A DNA stretch of 64,000 nucleotides from Tenacibaculum sp. M341 (GTDB taxonomy: Bacteria > Bacteroidota > Bacteroidia > Flavobacteriales > Flavobacteriaceae), in contig NZ_SJXJ01000020.1 of the NCBI RefSeq assembly GCF_004337695.1, forward strand, positions 1-64,000. The letters are read 5' to 3'. The position numbers and the translations under genes were made by a program. This document shows, piece after piece, positions 1 through 8,249 of the stretch. The notes below the pieces were generated by a model. That model saw only the letters and a program-made list of their open reading frames with translations, had not been told where the DNA came from and ran no database searches. Every line of letters starts with the position of its first letter. Positions within the stretch are counted from its first letter, which is position 1.

Positions 1-2
1 TT

Positions 3-116
3 CGTTCTTTATTGAATAGATTTGACACCACAATTACTAGTTGGAAAGGCTTTAATTTCCTAGCATTTATTGTAATCGGATTAAAGAAATTTCATAAAAT
101 TGAAAAGTCAAGATGA
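3..116 (+). CDS. C-terminal end of a DDE transposase (cut by window edge)
   Basis: The reading frame is open from the window edge to a TGA at 114-116 and gives about 37 residues. The text RSLLNRFDTTITSW followed by a hydrophobic LAFIVIGLKKF resembles the extreme C-terminus of IS5-like DDE transposases, where an R-x-L-L-x-R-F/Y motif precedes a final hydrophobic helix. Most of the gene lies outside the window, so whether it is intact cannot be judged. No terminal inverted repeat could be identified in 117-190 without the other end. The family call is from memory of motif shape and is tentative. Confidence 0.55.
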   Translation, partial: RSLLNRFDTTITSWKGFNFLAFIVIGLKKFHKIEKSR

Positions 117-191
117 CTTCAGTTTTAAGATAACTTAACGTCAATAGATGTAAGTATATTTGAACGAACAAATATTTTTGGCATTAAAAAC

Positions 192-812
192 ATGTTGTTA
201 CAAAAAATAGAAGATAGAGATTTTAAACTTTTTAATAATTTTTTGAATGAATCATTTCCAGTGGATCAAAAGTTGTCTGATTCAATAAAGTCTTTTTGTA
301 TAAAAAGAGTTTATAAAAAAGGAGAATGTATTCTTAAAGAAGGTGATGTAGAATTATACTCAAATATAGTTATTAAGGGAGTTGTTCATCAATACATTAT
401 TGATGTAGATAAAGAAGTAACAACAAACTTGACTCCAGTAGGGTTGGGATTTAATAGTTTGGCTAGTTATGTTAATAAAACTCCTTCTTTAGAAATACAA
501 GAAGCATTAACAGATGTTGAATTAATAAGTTTAAAGAAAGAGCATATAGAAGAAATTTTGAAAAATCACAACGAAGTAGGAATGCTCTTGTATAGAATTC
601 ATGAAGACATATTACTAGATAGAGAAAATAGAATGCATTTACTACAATACAGAAGTGCTACAGAAAGATTTAGGATTTTTTATGAAAACGTAAAAAGATC
701 AAAAATAATTTTACAACATACGCCAGATAAATACATTGCAAGGTATTTAAAAATGAATCCGCAGCAGTACAGTAAAGAGAAAAATAATTTTTTTAAAATG
801 AATAGAGTTTAG
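192..812 (+). CDS. Crp/Fnr-like cyclic-nucleotide-binding-fold regulator with weak HTH
   Basis: A 206-residue protein. Residues about 38-120 read as the beta-roll of the cNMP-binding fold (KKGECILKEGD, then IVIKGVVHQYI). A helix follows with RSATERFRIFYE, the usual spacer before the DNA-binding part in this family. The C-terminus, IARYLKMNPQQYSKEKNNF, sits where relatives carry an IAxxLGxxPETxSRIRK recognition helix. Here it is degenerate and lysine/asparagine-rich, so DNA binding is doubtful. A TAnnTTTG box (155-162) lies 30 bp upstream of the start. The last bases of the gene are copied again at about 2530-2547, as part of a tandem duplication. Confidence 0.7.
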   Translation: MLLQKIEDRDFKLFNNFLNESFPVDQKLSDSIKSFCIKRVYKKGECILKEGDVELYSNIVIKGVVHQYIIDVDKEVTTNLTPVGLGFNSLASYVNKTPSLEIQEALTDVELISLKKEHIEEILKNHNEVGMLLYRIHEDILLDRENRMHLLQYRSATERFRIFYENVKRSKIILQHTPDKYIARYLKMNPQQYSKEKNNFFKMNRV

Positions 813-885
813 TTATCTGTACATAACTTATCGTTGAATTGAAATAAGTTGTTTTGTCATGTTTTTAAACATGAACGAAACAATT

Positions 886-2433
886 ATGAAATATTTAAAT
901 TTAGTTATAGTATTTTTTTCTTTACTATTATTCTCTAGGTGTACAAATGAGAATAAAGCGTTACCTGATAATCCAGTTAATGAAGATTTACAAATTTTAA
1001 ACTTTCAGTTTTTAGCAGATAACAACTCTTCAATATCAAACGACATCATAGGTGAAATTAATGAAGATGAAAATAAAATTTATTTAAGTTTACCATTTAA
1101 TACATCTGTAACTTCATTAACTCCAACTATAACAATTACTAATGGTGCTACAATAACTCCTAGTAATAATATAACACAAGATTTTTCAGAACCTATAGAT
1201 TATGTGCTTTCTAAAGATAGGTTTAATAACGTTACTTATTCAGTTATTGTAACTTTAGAAGAAGAGCAAGAAGAAAGTGATGCTTCAATTTTAAACTTTT
1301 CTTTTTTAATAGAAAATAATAATTTTCAATTATCGGATAATTATGAAGGTATTATTGAAGGAGAAGAGATAAAAGTATTCATATCAGGTTATGAAAGTTT
1401 AACATCTGTCATTCCAACAATTGAAATTTCCGAAGGAGCTTCAATATCACCAACAATTGATACTGGTATAGATTTTAGGAATGATGTTGTATTTACTGTA
1501 ACCTCTGAGAATGGAGAAACACAAAAGAAGTATACGGTAAAAATAGTGAGGTTAATGATTGTTAAAGAGGATATTAAATTTGAGGTTGCTATTGATGATA
1601 AAACATTTAAGGCAACAATTGATAACGATCTTAATGAGATTAGGTTAAAAGTTCCAGAAGGCACAGATGTCACCAATTTAACTCCAGAAATCCAAGTGTC
1701 TAACGAAGCTGAGATCTCTCCTTTAAGTGGAACACCTCAAGATTTTTCTATTCCTGTAACGTATACAATCACAGCTAAAGATGGTTTAGAAAAAGAATAT
1801 ACTGTTTATGTAAGCTTTTTAAGTCCTTTAGGGTTAGATCGACTTTTCTTAGAAGAGTTTTATAGAGTTAATAAAGCATATAATTCATTAACGATGTATC
1901 ATTTGTTTTTGGACTGGGATATAGAAGCTTCAACAATGGAAAATTGGACAGGGGTAACAATTGTTGATGGCAGGGTGTCAGAACTTGTAGTAGCTTACGT
2001 AAATATTAATGAAATTCCTTCAAGTATAAATTATCTAGATAAGTTAAAGTTATTAATTATTCAAAGTGCAAACTTAACTAGTTTACCTCCAGAAATAGGT
2101 AGTTTAGAAAATTTAGAGGTGTTATCTCTAAAACAAAATAATTTATCGGTATTACCTAAAGAGATAGGAAATTTAAACGCTTTAATAGGAATAAACTTAA
2201 AAGATAATTCATTACAAGAGTTGCCAAAAGAGATAGGTAACCTATCTAATTTATATCGTTTGGATGTTTGTGAAAATAGTTTATTAGAATTACCAACTGA
2301 AATTTCTAATTTATCTAACCTAAGTGTCCTTAATTTAAAAAACAATCCTATAACAGTTATTCCTGAGGTAATTTGTAATATGAGGAGTAATAATAATGTG
2401 TATATAGATGATTATGATGATAAATGTATGTAG
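886..2433 (+). CDS. Leucine-rich-repeat surface lipoprotein, copy 1
   Basis: The start is placed at 886 (MKYLNLVIVFFSLLLFSRC) because this gives a lipoprotein signal with Cys at residue 19. An in-frame ATG at 859 would add nine residues before the signal. Three Ig-like modules of about 90 residues follow, each ending in a Y-x-V-x-V strand (YTVKIV, YTVYVS). Next comes an LRR N-cap segment (W-x-G-V-T...G-R-V-S-E-L) and about five leucine-rich repeats of the LPxEIGxLxxLxxLxLxxN type. Such proteins are exported and anchored in the outer membrane; ligand unknown. The near-identical neighbour arose by tandem duplication. Confidence 0.8.
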   Translation: MKYLNLVIVFFSLLLFSRCTNENKALPDNPVNEDLQILNFQFLADNNSSISNDIIGEINEDENKIYLSLPFNTSVTSLTPTITITNGATITPSNNITQDFSEPIDYVLSKDRFNNVTYSVIVTLEEEQEESDASILNFSFLIENNNFQLSDNYEGIIEGEEIKVFISGYESLTSVIPTIEISEGASISPTIDTGIDFRNDVVFTVTSENGETQKKYTVKIVRLMIVKEDIKFEVAIDDKTFKATIDNDLNEIRLKVPEGTDVTNLTPEIQVSNEAEISPLSGTPQDFSIPVTYTITAKDGLEKEYTVYVSFLSPLGLDRLFLEEFYRVNKAYNSLTMYHLFLDWDIEASTMENWTGVTIVDGRVSELVVAYVNINEIPSSINYLDKLKLLIIQSANLTSLPPEIGSLENLEVLSLKQNNLSVLPKEIGNLNALIGINLKDNSLQELPKEIGNLSNLYRLDVCENSLLELPTEISNLSNLSVLNLKNNPITVIPEVICNMRSNNNVYIDDYDDKCM

Positions 2434-2620
2434 ATAATAAATTTACTAGAATAAAAACTGCATTACAGAAGTGATGATCGTTGAACTAGTGTGTAATTCT
2501 TAAACAAAAACATATTCTTAGCCATTTTTTTAATTAATAGAGTTTAGTTATCTGTACATAACTTATTGTTGGATTGAAATAAGTTGTTTTGTCATGTTTT
2601 TAAACATAAAATATACAATT

Positions 2621-4168
2621 ATGAAATATTTAAATTTGGTTATCGTATTTTTTTCTTTACTATTATTCTCCAGATGTGCAGATGATGATAAAGCTTTACC
2701 TGATAATCCAGTTAATGAAGATTTACAAATATTAAGTTTTCAATTTTTAGCAAACAAGAACTCTTCAATATCAAATGACGTAATAGGAGAAGTTAATGAA
2801 GATGAAAATAAGATCTATTTAAGTTTACCATTTAATACATCTGTAACTTCATTAATCCCAACAATAGCCATTACTAATGGCGCTACAATAACCCCTAGTA
2901 ATAATTCAGTACAAGATTTTTCTTCTTCAGTAGATTATGTAATTTCTAAGGAAGGATTTGATAATGTAACTTATTCAGTTATTGTAATATTAGAAGAAGA
3001 GCCTGAAGAAAGTGATGCTTCAATTTTAAACTTTTCTTTTTTAAAGGAAAATAATGTTAATTTATCTGATAATTATGAAGCTGTAATTGAAAATAATGAG
3101 ATTAAATTACAAATATCAGAAATAGAAGATTTACAAAGCATTATTCCAACAATTGAAATTTCCGAAGGAGCTTCAATATCACCAACAATTGATACTGGTA
3201 TAGACTTTAGAGGAGATGTTGTGTTTACTGTAACCTCTGAAAACGGTGAAACTCAAAAAGAGTATATAGTAAAAATAATAAGATTAAGAAATGTTAAAGA
3301 TGTTGTTAAGTTTGAGGTTACTATTGATGATAAAACATTTGAAGCAATTATAAATAATGATTTAAATGAGATTAGATTGAAAGTTCCTGAAGGTACAGAT
3401 ATTACTAATTTAACTCCAGAAATTCTATTGTCTGATGAAGCTGAAGTCTCTCCTTTAAGTGGTACACCTCAAAACTTTTCTAACCCTGTGAACTATACAG
3501 TAACAGCTGAAGATGGTTCAGAAAAAGAATATACTGTTTATGTGAGTTTTTTAAGTCCTTTAGAATTAGATCGACTTTTCTTAGAAGAGTTTTATAGAGC
3601 TAATGAACAATATAATACATCCTTTACATATTTAAATTGGGATTTAGAAGCTCCAACAATGGGGAATTGGAATGGAGTTACAGTTTCTAATGGTAGAGTG
3701 TCTGAACTTTTTATTGCTGCAGTAAATATTTATAAAATTCCTACAAGTATAAAGTATCTTAATAGGCTGAGAGTTTTGAGTATTTCCGGTAGAGCTTTAG
3801 CTAGTTTACCAGCAGAAATAGGCAGTTTAGAAAGCCTAGAGGTATTAACTTTAAATGATAATAGATTAACTAAATTACCAAAAGAAATAGGTAGCTTAAC
3901 ATCTATAAGAGGAATATATTTAAAAAATAATCTTTTAGAAGAATTACCAAGTGAAATAGGTAATTTACCTGATAGTTTTTATGTTCTAAATGTTAGGGGG
4001 AATAATTTACAAGAATTACCTGTTGAAATTTCTAATATACCAAACCTTATATCACTTGATATAAAAAACAATCCGTTAATCATAATACCCCAAGTGATTT
4101 GTGATATGACTACAAGTAATGGAGTAGGAATAGCTATTGTTAAAGATGCAGAAGATGAATGTATGTAG
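2621..4168 (+). CDS. Leucine-rich-repeat surface lipoprotein, copy 2
   Basis: Paralogue of the preceding gene with the same architecture: a lipoprotein signal ending in FSRC, three Ig-like modules and a C-terminal leucine-rich-repeat block. The N-terminal 60 residues are almost identical to copy 1, while the LRR block differs most, especially at positions facing outward between the conserved leucines. The LPVEISNIPNL and NPLIIIPQVIC ends match copy 1 closely. The upstream 70 bp are also duplicated, so both copies probably share the same control. An alternative start at 2594 would add nine residues before the signal. Function beyond a surface-exposed binding protein cannot be read. Confidence 0.8.
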   Translation: MKYLNLVIVFFSLLLFSRCADDDKALPDNPVNEDLQILSFQFLANKNSSISNDVIGEVNEDENKIYLSLPFNTSVTSLIPTIAITNGATITPSNNSVQDFSSSVDYVISKEGFDNVTYSVIVILEEEPEESDASILNFSFLKENNVNLSDNYEAVIENNEIKLQISEIEDLQSIIPTIEISEGASISPTIDTGIDFRGDVVFTVTSENGETQKEYIVKIIRLRNVKDVVKFEVTIDDKTFEAIINNDLNEIRLKVPEGTDITNLTPEILLSDEAEVSPLSGTPQNFSNPVNYTVTAEDGSEKEYTVYVSFLSPLELDRLFLEEFYRANEQYNTSFTYLNWDLEAPTMGNWNGVTVSNGRVSELFIAAVNIYKIPTSIKYLNRLRVLSISGRALASLPAEIGSLESLEVLTLNDNRLTKLPKEIGSLTSIRGIYLKNNLLEELPSEIGNLPDSFYVLNVRGNNLQELPVEISNIPNLISLDIKNNPLIIIPQVICDMTTSNGVGIAIVKDAEDECM

Positions 4169-4225
4169 AAAGTAATATTTATTTTATTAAGTAGTTATTT
4201 ATATTTCAAATCAAAATAAAATTTT

Positions 4226-5062
4226 ATGAGATCTAACAGTTTTGTATACTATATCCTACTATTCATAGCAATGTTTTCATGTAGTAAAAACGAAACTACA
4301 ATAGAAGTTAATGAAGATCTAGGTTCTACTGCCGAAGAAAGAAGATGGAAAGAAACTAGAGGTTTTAATAATGGAACTTTAGGAGAAAAAGTAAATTTAT
4401 CAGCTCAAGGTAACAGTGTTTATGATAATGAACATGTTTTTGAGGGAAGCATGTCTTGTAAAATGACTATTGAAGAAGGAGAGACAGGTTTTGGTTATTG
4501 GGGAGGATATATTCCACATCCAGAAAAGTTACTAGAAGGAGATGAATTATGGTTTAGAATTCGAATATTGTTTCCCGAAGGATTCGATTATTATTCTTAT
4601 GGTGAGGGGAATAGGTTGAAATTTTTGAGAGTTCATTCAGAAACCAGCGATGGTGAAAATATTGGGTATAATGATGTGTATGTTGATATGAAAGGTTCTG
4701 ATAATCCGTTTAAGTATATCTATGAAGGAAGGCAGCAGTGGGTTAATATTGGTACTCCAGAACATTTACCAAAATTTAATGAGTGGGAAACGTATGAGTT
4801 TTACATAAGATTTCATTCTAAATCTAAAGATGAAGGAGGAGAGGGAATCGTAAGGTTTTGGAAAAATGGAGAATTACTACAAGAAATCACGCATTTAAAA
4901 ACATTAAAATTTGATACAGCTAAAGTAGGTAGAAGTTTAATTTTTACATACTGGAACGGAGGAGCACCAAAAACTCAAAGCTTATGGGTTGATGATGTAG
5001 TTTTAACATCCGATATTCCTAATAAAAAAGATGCTAAAGGAAATAGTTTTATAGGAATGTAA
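4226..5062 (+). CDS. Secreted lectin-fold lipoprotein, possibly polysaccharide-lyase-like
   Basis: A 278-residue protein with a lipoprotein signal (LLFIAMFSC, Cys about residue 19). The rest reads as a concanavalin-A-like jelly roll: alternating strands with GFGYWGGYIP, ELWFRIRILFPEGFDYY, GNRLKFLRVH, and a closing QSLWVDDVVLTSD strand. This pattern, including the final W-x-D-D-x-x-L strand, is shared by several alginate- and heparin-type lyases and by non-catalytic carbohydrate-binding proteins. No catalytic set can be assigned with confidence. It follows the LRR gene by 57 bp on the same strand and ends at a strong terminator, so it may be co-transcribed with it. Confidence 0.6.
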   Translation: MRSNSFVYYILLFIAMFSCSKNETTIEVNEDLGSTAEERRWKETRGFNNGTLGEKVNLSAQGNSVYDNEHVFEGSMSCKMTIEEGETGFGYWGGYIPHPEKLLEGDELWFRIRILFPEGFDYYSYGEGNRLKFLRVHSETSDGENIGYNDVYVDMKGSDNPFKYIYEGRQQWVNIGTPEHLPKFNEWETYEFYIRFHSKSKDEGGEGIVRFWKNGELLQEITHLKTLKFDTAKVGRSLIFTYWNGGAPKTQSLWVDDVVLTSDIPNKKDAKGNSFIGM

Positions 5063-5068
5063 TAAAGA

Positions 5069-5098
5069 AAAAACGCAAGCTAATTAGCTTGCGTTTTT
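5069..5098. terminator. Bidirectional intrinsic terminator
   Basis: A near-perfect palindrome with an AACGCAAGCTA / TAGCTTGCGTT stem, flanked by A-runs on the left and T-runs on the right. It can therefore terminate both the lectin-fold gene on + and purE on -. Confidence 0.9.
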
Positions 5099-5100
5099 AT

Positions 5101-5580
5101 TTATTTCTTAACTCGCTCAGAAGCTTTTTCAACTTTCAATTTAAGACCTTCTTTGTAAGCAATAATTTTATCTAAAACACATTTATCAGAAGCTCCAATA
5201 ATTTGAGCAGCTAAAATACCTGCATTTTTTGCTCCGTCTAAAGCTACAGTTGCAACAGGTACACCACCAGGCATTTGTAAAATGGACAACACAGAGTCCC
5301 ATCCATCAATAGAATTTCTACTTTTAACAGGTACGCCAATTACAGGTAATGGACTCATACTTGCTACCATTCCTGGTAAATGAGCAGCACCACCAGCACC
5401 AGCAATAATTACTTGTACACCTCTTTTATGAGCATTGTTAGCGTAATCAAAAAGTTTTTCAGGAGTTCTATGAGCAGATACGATATCAACTTCAATTTGA
5501 ATATCCATACTTTCTAATACATCAATAGCATCTTGCATTATTGGAAGATCTGAGTCACTTCCCATGATAATTCCTACCAT
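5101..5580 (-). CDS. purE: N5-carboxyaminoimidazole ribonucleotide mutase
   Basis: A 159-residue protein, the normal length for class I PurE. It converts N5-CAIR to CAIR in cytosolic purine synthesis. Visible signatures are the N-terminal GSDSDLPIMQDA phosphate-binding loop, SAHRTPEKL with the catalytic His, and the AGAGGAAHLPGMVAS segment. It lies downstream of purK on the same strand, separated by 214 bp that contain heptad repeats but no gene. The two enzymes act in sequence. Confidence 0.96.
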   Translation of the reverse strand: MVGIIMGSDSDLPIMQDAIDVLESMDIQIEVDIVSAHRTPEKLFDYANNAHKRGVQVIIAGAGGAAHLPGMVASMSPLPVIGVPVKSRNSIDGWDSVLSILQMPGGVPVATVALDGAKNAGILAAQIIGASDKCVLDKIIAYKEGLKLKVEKASERVKK

Positions 5581-5590
5581 ATTTTTTCAG

Positions 5591-5617
5591 TTATCAATTG
5601 TCAATTATCAATTATTC
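5591..5617. repeat. Short AATT-core heptad repeat between purK and purE
   Basis: Four imperfect 7-bp units occur in a row (TTATCAA, TTGTCAA, TTATCAA, TTATTCA). The 7-bp period and AATT core match the arrays in the trp operon gaps. The rest of the 214-bp gap holds only a second short dyad (TGATCA...TGATCA, 5763-5782). Confidence 0.6.
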
Positions 5618-5794
5618 AGTCAGCAGTAGATAGTTTTATAATTGTAATTGTTTTTATTATTTAAGTAGATGATTGTTAGTGGCTGTTTTTTGAGGTTTTT
5701 CACTCAAACCTTCACTTTAAACAGATACTTAGATATATAAAATCACATAAAAAAAGTCTATTGATCACTGATAAATGATCACCGATAATTGTTG

Positions 5795-6952
5795 TTATTT
5801 ACTTATTACTTTTATTGTTGATTTTACTTCTTGTGCTATTCTTCTAGCTTCATTAATATCTTCATGAACAATAGTTACATGTCCCATTTTACGGAAAGGT
5901 TTTGTAAAGCTTTTTCCATATAAATGAGGAGTTACTCCGTCAATTTCTAACACTTTATCAATGTTTTCATAAACGACATCTCCAGTATAACCTTCAGCAC
6001 CAACTAAGTTAACCATAATCCCAGCCACTTTACTGTTTGTGTTTCCTAAAGGAAGATTTAAAATACTTCTTACATGTTGCTCAAACTGACTTGTGTAGCT
6101 AGCTTCAATACTATAATGTCCAGAGTTGTGAGTTCTTGGAGCTACTTCATTTACTAATATTTCGTCATTTTCTGTTTGAAACATTTCAACAGCTAATAAT
6201 CCTACAAAATCAAAAGCATCCGCAACTTTTAGTGCAACTTCTCTTGCTTTTTTTGCTACAGTATCATCTATTCTAGCAGGACAAATCACATATTCTACTT
6301 GGTTAGCTTCTGGATGAAACTCCATTTCTACCACAGGATATGTTTTTAGCTCGCCCTTTTCGTTTCTAGCAACAATAACAGCTAATTCATTTTTAAAAGG
6401 AACTAGTTTTTCTGCGATGCATTCTCCTTCTGGAAGGTTTTCTAAATCAGTATAGTTTTTTACAACTTTTACACCATTACCATCATATCCAAAACGAGCA
6501 GCTTTCCATACAAAAGGGAAATTGATAACACCATTTTCATAAGAGTGTTTCAATTCATCTATATATGCATAATGATTAAATTCCGCAGTAGGAATATTAT
6601 TATCTACATAAAATTTCTTTTGTTGCGCTTTATTTTGAATAACTCTTAAGTTACTTGGTTTTGGGTAAATAGTTAAACCTTCTTGTTCTAATTTATCAAG
6701 AGCATCTATATTTACGTTTTCAATTTCTATAGTAAGTAAATCTACTTTTTTACCAAAATTGTAAACAGTATCAAAATCTAGTAAATCTCCTTGATGAAAC
6801 TCATTACATATTTGAGCACAAGGTGCTTCAGCAGAAGGATCGAGAATTACTGTAAAAATATCGAACTTTTGAGTTTCAGAAAGCAACATTCTTCCTAGTT
6901 GTCCGCCTCCTAAAACCCCTAACCTAAAGTTAGATGAAAAAAAATTTTTCAC
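5795..6952 (-). CDS. purK: N5-carboxyaminoimidazole ribonucleotide synthase
   Basis: A 385-residue ATP-grasp enzyme. It carboxylates AIR with bicarbonate and ATP to N5-CAIR, the substrate of PurE. The N-terminal GGGQLGRML glycine loop, the central ATP-grasp segment (FPFVWKAARFGYDGNGV), and NEVAPRTHNSGHYSIEA near residue 270 are typical. The start is a GTG at 6952 (VKNFFSS); no ATG lies closer to a sensible N-terminus. A well-formed promoter sits 26-55 bp upstream. It is followed on the same strand by purE. Confidence 0.95.
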   Translation of the reverse strand: MKNFFSSNFRLGVLGGGQLGRMLLSETQKFDIFTVILDPSAEAPCAQICNEFHQGDLLDFDTVYNFGKKVDLLTIEIENVNIDALDKLEQEGLTIYPKPSNLRVIQNKAQQKKFYVDNNIPTAEFNHYAYIDELKHSYENGVINFPFVWKAARFGYDGNGVKVVKNYTDLENLPEGECIAEKLVPFKNELAVIVARNEKGELKTYPVVEMEFHPEANQVEYVICPARIDDTVAKKAREVALKVADAFDFVGLLAVEMFQTENDEILVNEVAPRTHNSGHYSIEASYTSQFEQHVRSILNLPLGNTNSKVAGIMVNLVGAEGYTGDVVYENIDKVLEIDGVTPHLYGKSFTKPFRKMGHVTIVHEDINEARRIAQEVKSTIKVISK

Positions 6953-6977
6953 GATTAAATAGTTTGTGTTGTTGCTG

Positions 6978-7007
6978 CAAAAGTAAGCACTTTTATTTTA
7001 GGATCAA
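6978..7007 (-). promoter_or_regulatory. purK promoter, Bacteroidota type
   Basis: Read on the minus strand: TTG (7005-7007), 19 bases, then TACTTTTG (6978-6985). This matches the -33 TTG / -7 TAnnTTTG consensus with standard spacing and places the transcript start about 20 bp before the purK GTG. Confidence 0.75.
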
Positions 7008-7061
7008 TAAAATAGATAACAGAGATTTACAATAAAAAAATACTTAAAACTACTATCTAAA

Positions 7062-7469
7062 TTAAGTACTTATTTGTAGTGTGTTATTGTTTAATAGTAC
7101 TGCAATATATCTCAAAGCAGGACATCCTTCTCCATCAATAGCTCCACCATTAATAGTTTCATATTCTTTACCGCTACACGGACATGTTAATTTTAAACCA
7201 TCAAATGTCATCATAGAATTACAATCTCTTTCAGGGCATTGTAAGTCAAAAGCTTTATACGAACTGTTGTTTTGACGTAAAATTAAAATCGTTCTTCCAC
7301 CAATATTGGCAACAGTGCTACCACCAGGTACTTGAATGTCTATAAACTGAGGATTTGATAAATTAATTGTTTCATTAAGTTGTATGCCAAAGAAACAGTT
7401 GTTTAAATTGTCATTATTGGTACAGTTGAAAAAAATGAAGCAAATAAGAATTAAAAAAACTTTTTTCAT
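7062..7469 (-). CDS. Rieske-like lipoprotein with altered metal ligands
   Basis: A 135-residue lipoprotein (signal MKKVFLILICFIFFNC, Cys 16). Residues about 75-130 follow the Rieske fold layout: CPERDC, then CPCSGKEYETINGGAIDGEGC, then ALRYIAV. True Rieske centres use C-x-H and C-x-x-H. Here both His positions are not His (CPERDC and CPCSG), leaving several cysteines. It is either a non-canonical metal or disulfide protein or a structural relic. It stands alone between divergent neighbours. A role in electron transfer is not supported by the residues seen. Confidence 0.6.
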   Translation of the reverse strand: MKKVFLILICFIFFNCTNNDNLNNCFFGIQLNETINLSNPQFIDIQVPGGSTVANIGGRTILILRQNNSSYKAFDLQCPERDCNSMMTFDGLKLTCPCSGKEYETINGGAIDGEGCPALRYIAVLLNNNTLQIST

Positions 7470-7628
7470 GTTAAATATTTGAGTGCAATTTACGAGCTTA
7501 ATTTTATCTATGAAATTCAGGAGAATACGTAAGTTGTATTATTTTGTAATTTTTAACAAAAACACATAAATTTTCATAAAAAATTAAAGTCGCTACAAAG
7601 GGAACGTAACTAATATGTAAATATTTTG

Positions 7629-7636
7629 TACATTTG
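7629..7636 (+). promoter_or_regulatory. -7 box upstream of greA
   Basis: TACATTTG matches TAnnTTTG. No TTG lies at the usual distance upstream, so this is half a promoter signal only. It would start the transcript near 7641 and leave a leader of about 47 nt. Confidence 0.4.
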
Positions 7637-7642
7637 TAAGAC

Positions 7643-7673
7643 AATCTCATTCCAAGGCGGACTGGGATTTTTT
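7643..7673 (+). terminator. Terminator-like hairpin in the greA leader
   Basis: AATCTCA (7643-7649) pairs with TGGGATT (7663-7669) over 7 bp with one G-U. An inner TCC/GGA pair and a 5-nt loop follow. Four more T's come directly after. The hairpin ends 15 bp before the greA start codon, where an attenuator would act. Confidence 0.45.
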
Positions 7674-7687
7674 AAATTTTAGAAGTT

Positions 7688-8161
7688 ATGAGTAACGTAT
7701 CCTATTACACAGAAGAAGGGTTAAAAAAACTTAAAGATGAGTTAGCCCATTTAGAGCAGGTAGAGAGACCAAAAGTTTCACAAGAAATAGCTGATGCACG
7801 TGATAAAGGTGATTTAAGTGAAAATGCTGAGTATCATGCCGCGAAAGAAGAGCAATCTTTGTTGGAAACTAAAATAGCAAAATTAAAGAATGTAGTAGCT
7901 AGTGCTAGAATTATAGATGAAAGCCAATTAGATACTTCAAAAATATTAATACACTCTATAGTGAAATTAAAAAATGCTACTAACGGAATGGAGTTTACAT
8001 ACACGTTAGTTGCAGATAGTGAAAGTGATATCCGTAATGGTAAACTTTCTGTAAATTCACCAATAGGAAAAGGTTTGTTAGGTAAAAAAGTAGGAGATGT
8101 AGTAGATATTCAAGTACCTAATGGAATGATGAAATTTGAAGTTTTAGATATTTCTAGATAA
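7688..8161 (+). CDS. greA: Transcript cleavage factor GreA
   Basis: A 157-residue protein, normal length. It restarts backtracked RNA polymerase by stimulating transcript cleavage. Residues about 5-75 form the antiparallel coiled coil with the diagnostic IADARDKGDLSENAEYHAAKEEQ stretch (acidic tip D/E residues present), and residues 80-157 are the FKBP-like domain ending in SPIGKGLLGKKVGDVV. A strong terminator follows, so the HIT gene 88 bp downstream may be separate. The leader carries a terminator-like hairpin. Confidence 0.96.
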   Translation: MSNVSYYTEEGLKKLKDELAHLEQVERPKVSQEIADARDKGDLSENAEYHAAKEEQSLLETKIAKLKNVVASARIIDESQLDTSKILIHSIVKLKNATNGMEFTYTLVADSESDIRNGKLSVNSPIGKGLLGKKVGDVVDIQVPNGMMKFEVLDISR

Positions 8162-8181
8162 AGACAAAAAATAACATTTAC

Positions 8182-8220
8182 AATAAATCGGATTTTGATA
8201 CTTTCAAAATCCGATTTATT
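8182..8220 (+). terminator. Intrinsic terminator after greA
   Basis: A perfect 17-bp stem (8182-8198 with 8204-8220) with a TACTT loop, followed by T's. It lies 20 bp after the greA stop. Confidence 0.88.
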
Positions 8221-8249
8221 TTTATGGCAAAATCAACTAAAAATAAAAA

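Larger units (their letters stand above)
801..4168 (+). repeat. Tandem duplication, 1,735-bp unit, two copies
   Basis: Two copies lie head to tail with a constant offset of 1,735 bp: 801 matches 2536, the two ATGs at 859 and 2594 match, and the two stops at 2433 and 4168 match. The shared block starts in the last codons of the Crp-like gene (AATAGAGTTTAG) and runs through the upstream region and the whole lipoprotein gene. The second copy therefore carries a relic of the Crp-like gene's 3' end with no gene attached. The copies have diverged by many substitutions and a few compensating indels, so the event is not recent. Confidence 0.85.

Noticed and set aside
859-885. Upstream in-frame starts of the LRR lipoproteins (859 and 2594)
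   Set aside because: They would place nine residues before the signal peptide; the inner ATG gives a standard lipoprotein N-terminus in both copies.
6953-7061. A purine riboswitch before purK
   Set aside because: Only about 20 nt of leader fit between the predicted transcript start and the GTG, too short for an aptamer, and no P1-P3 layout is visible.
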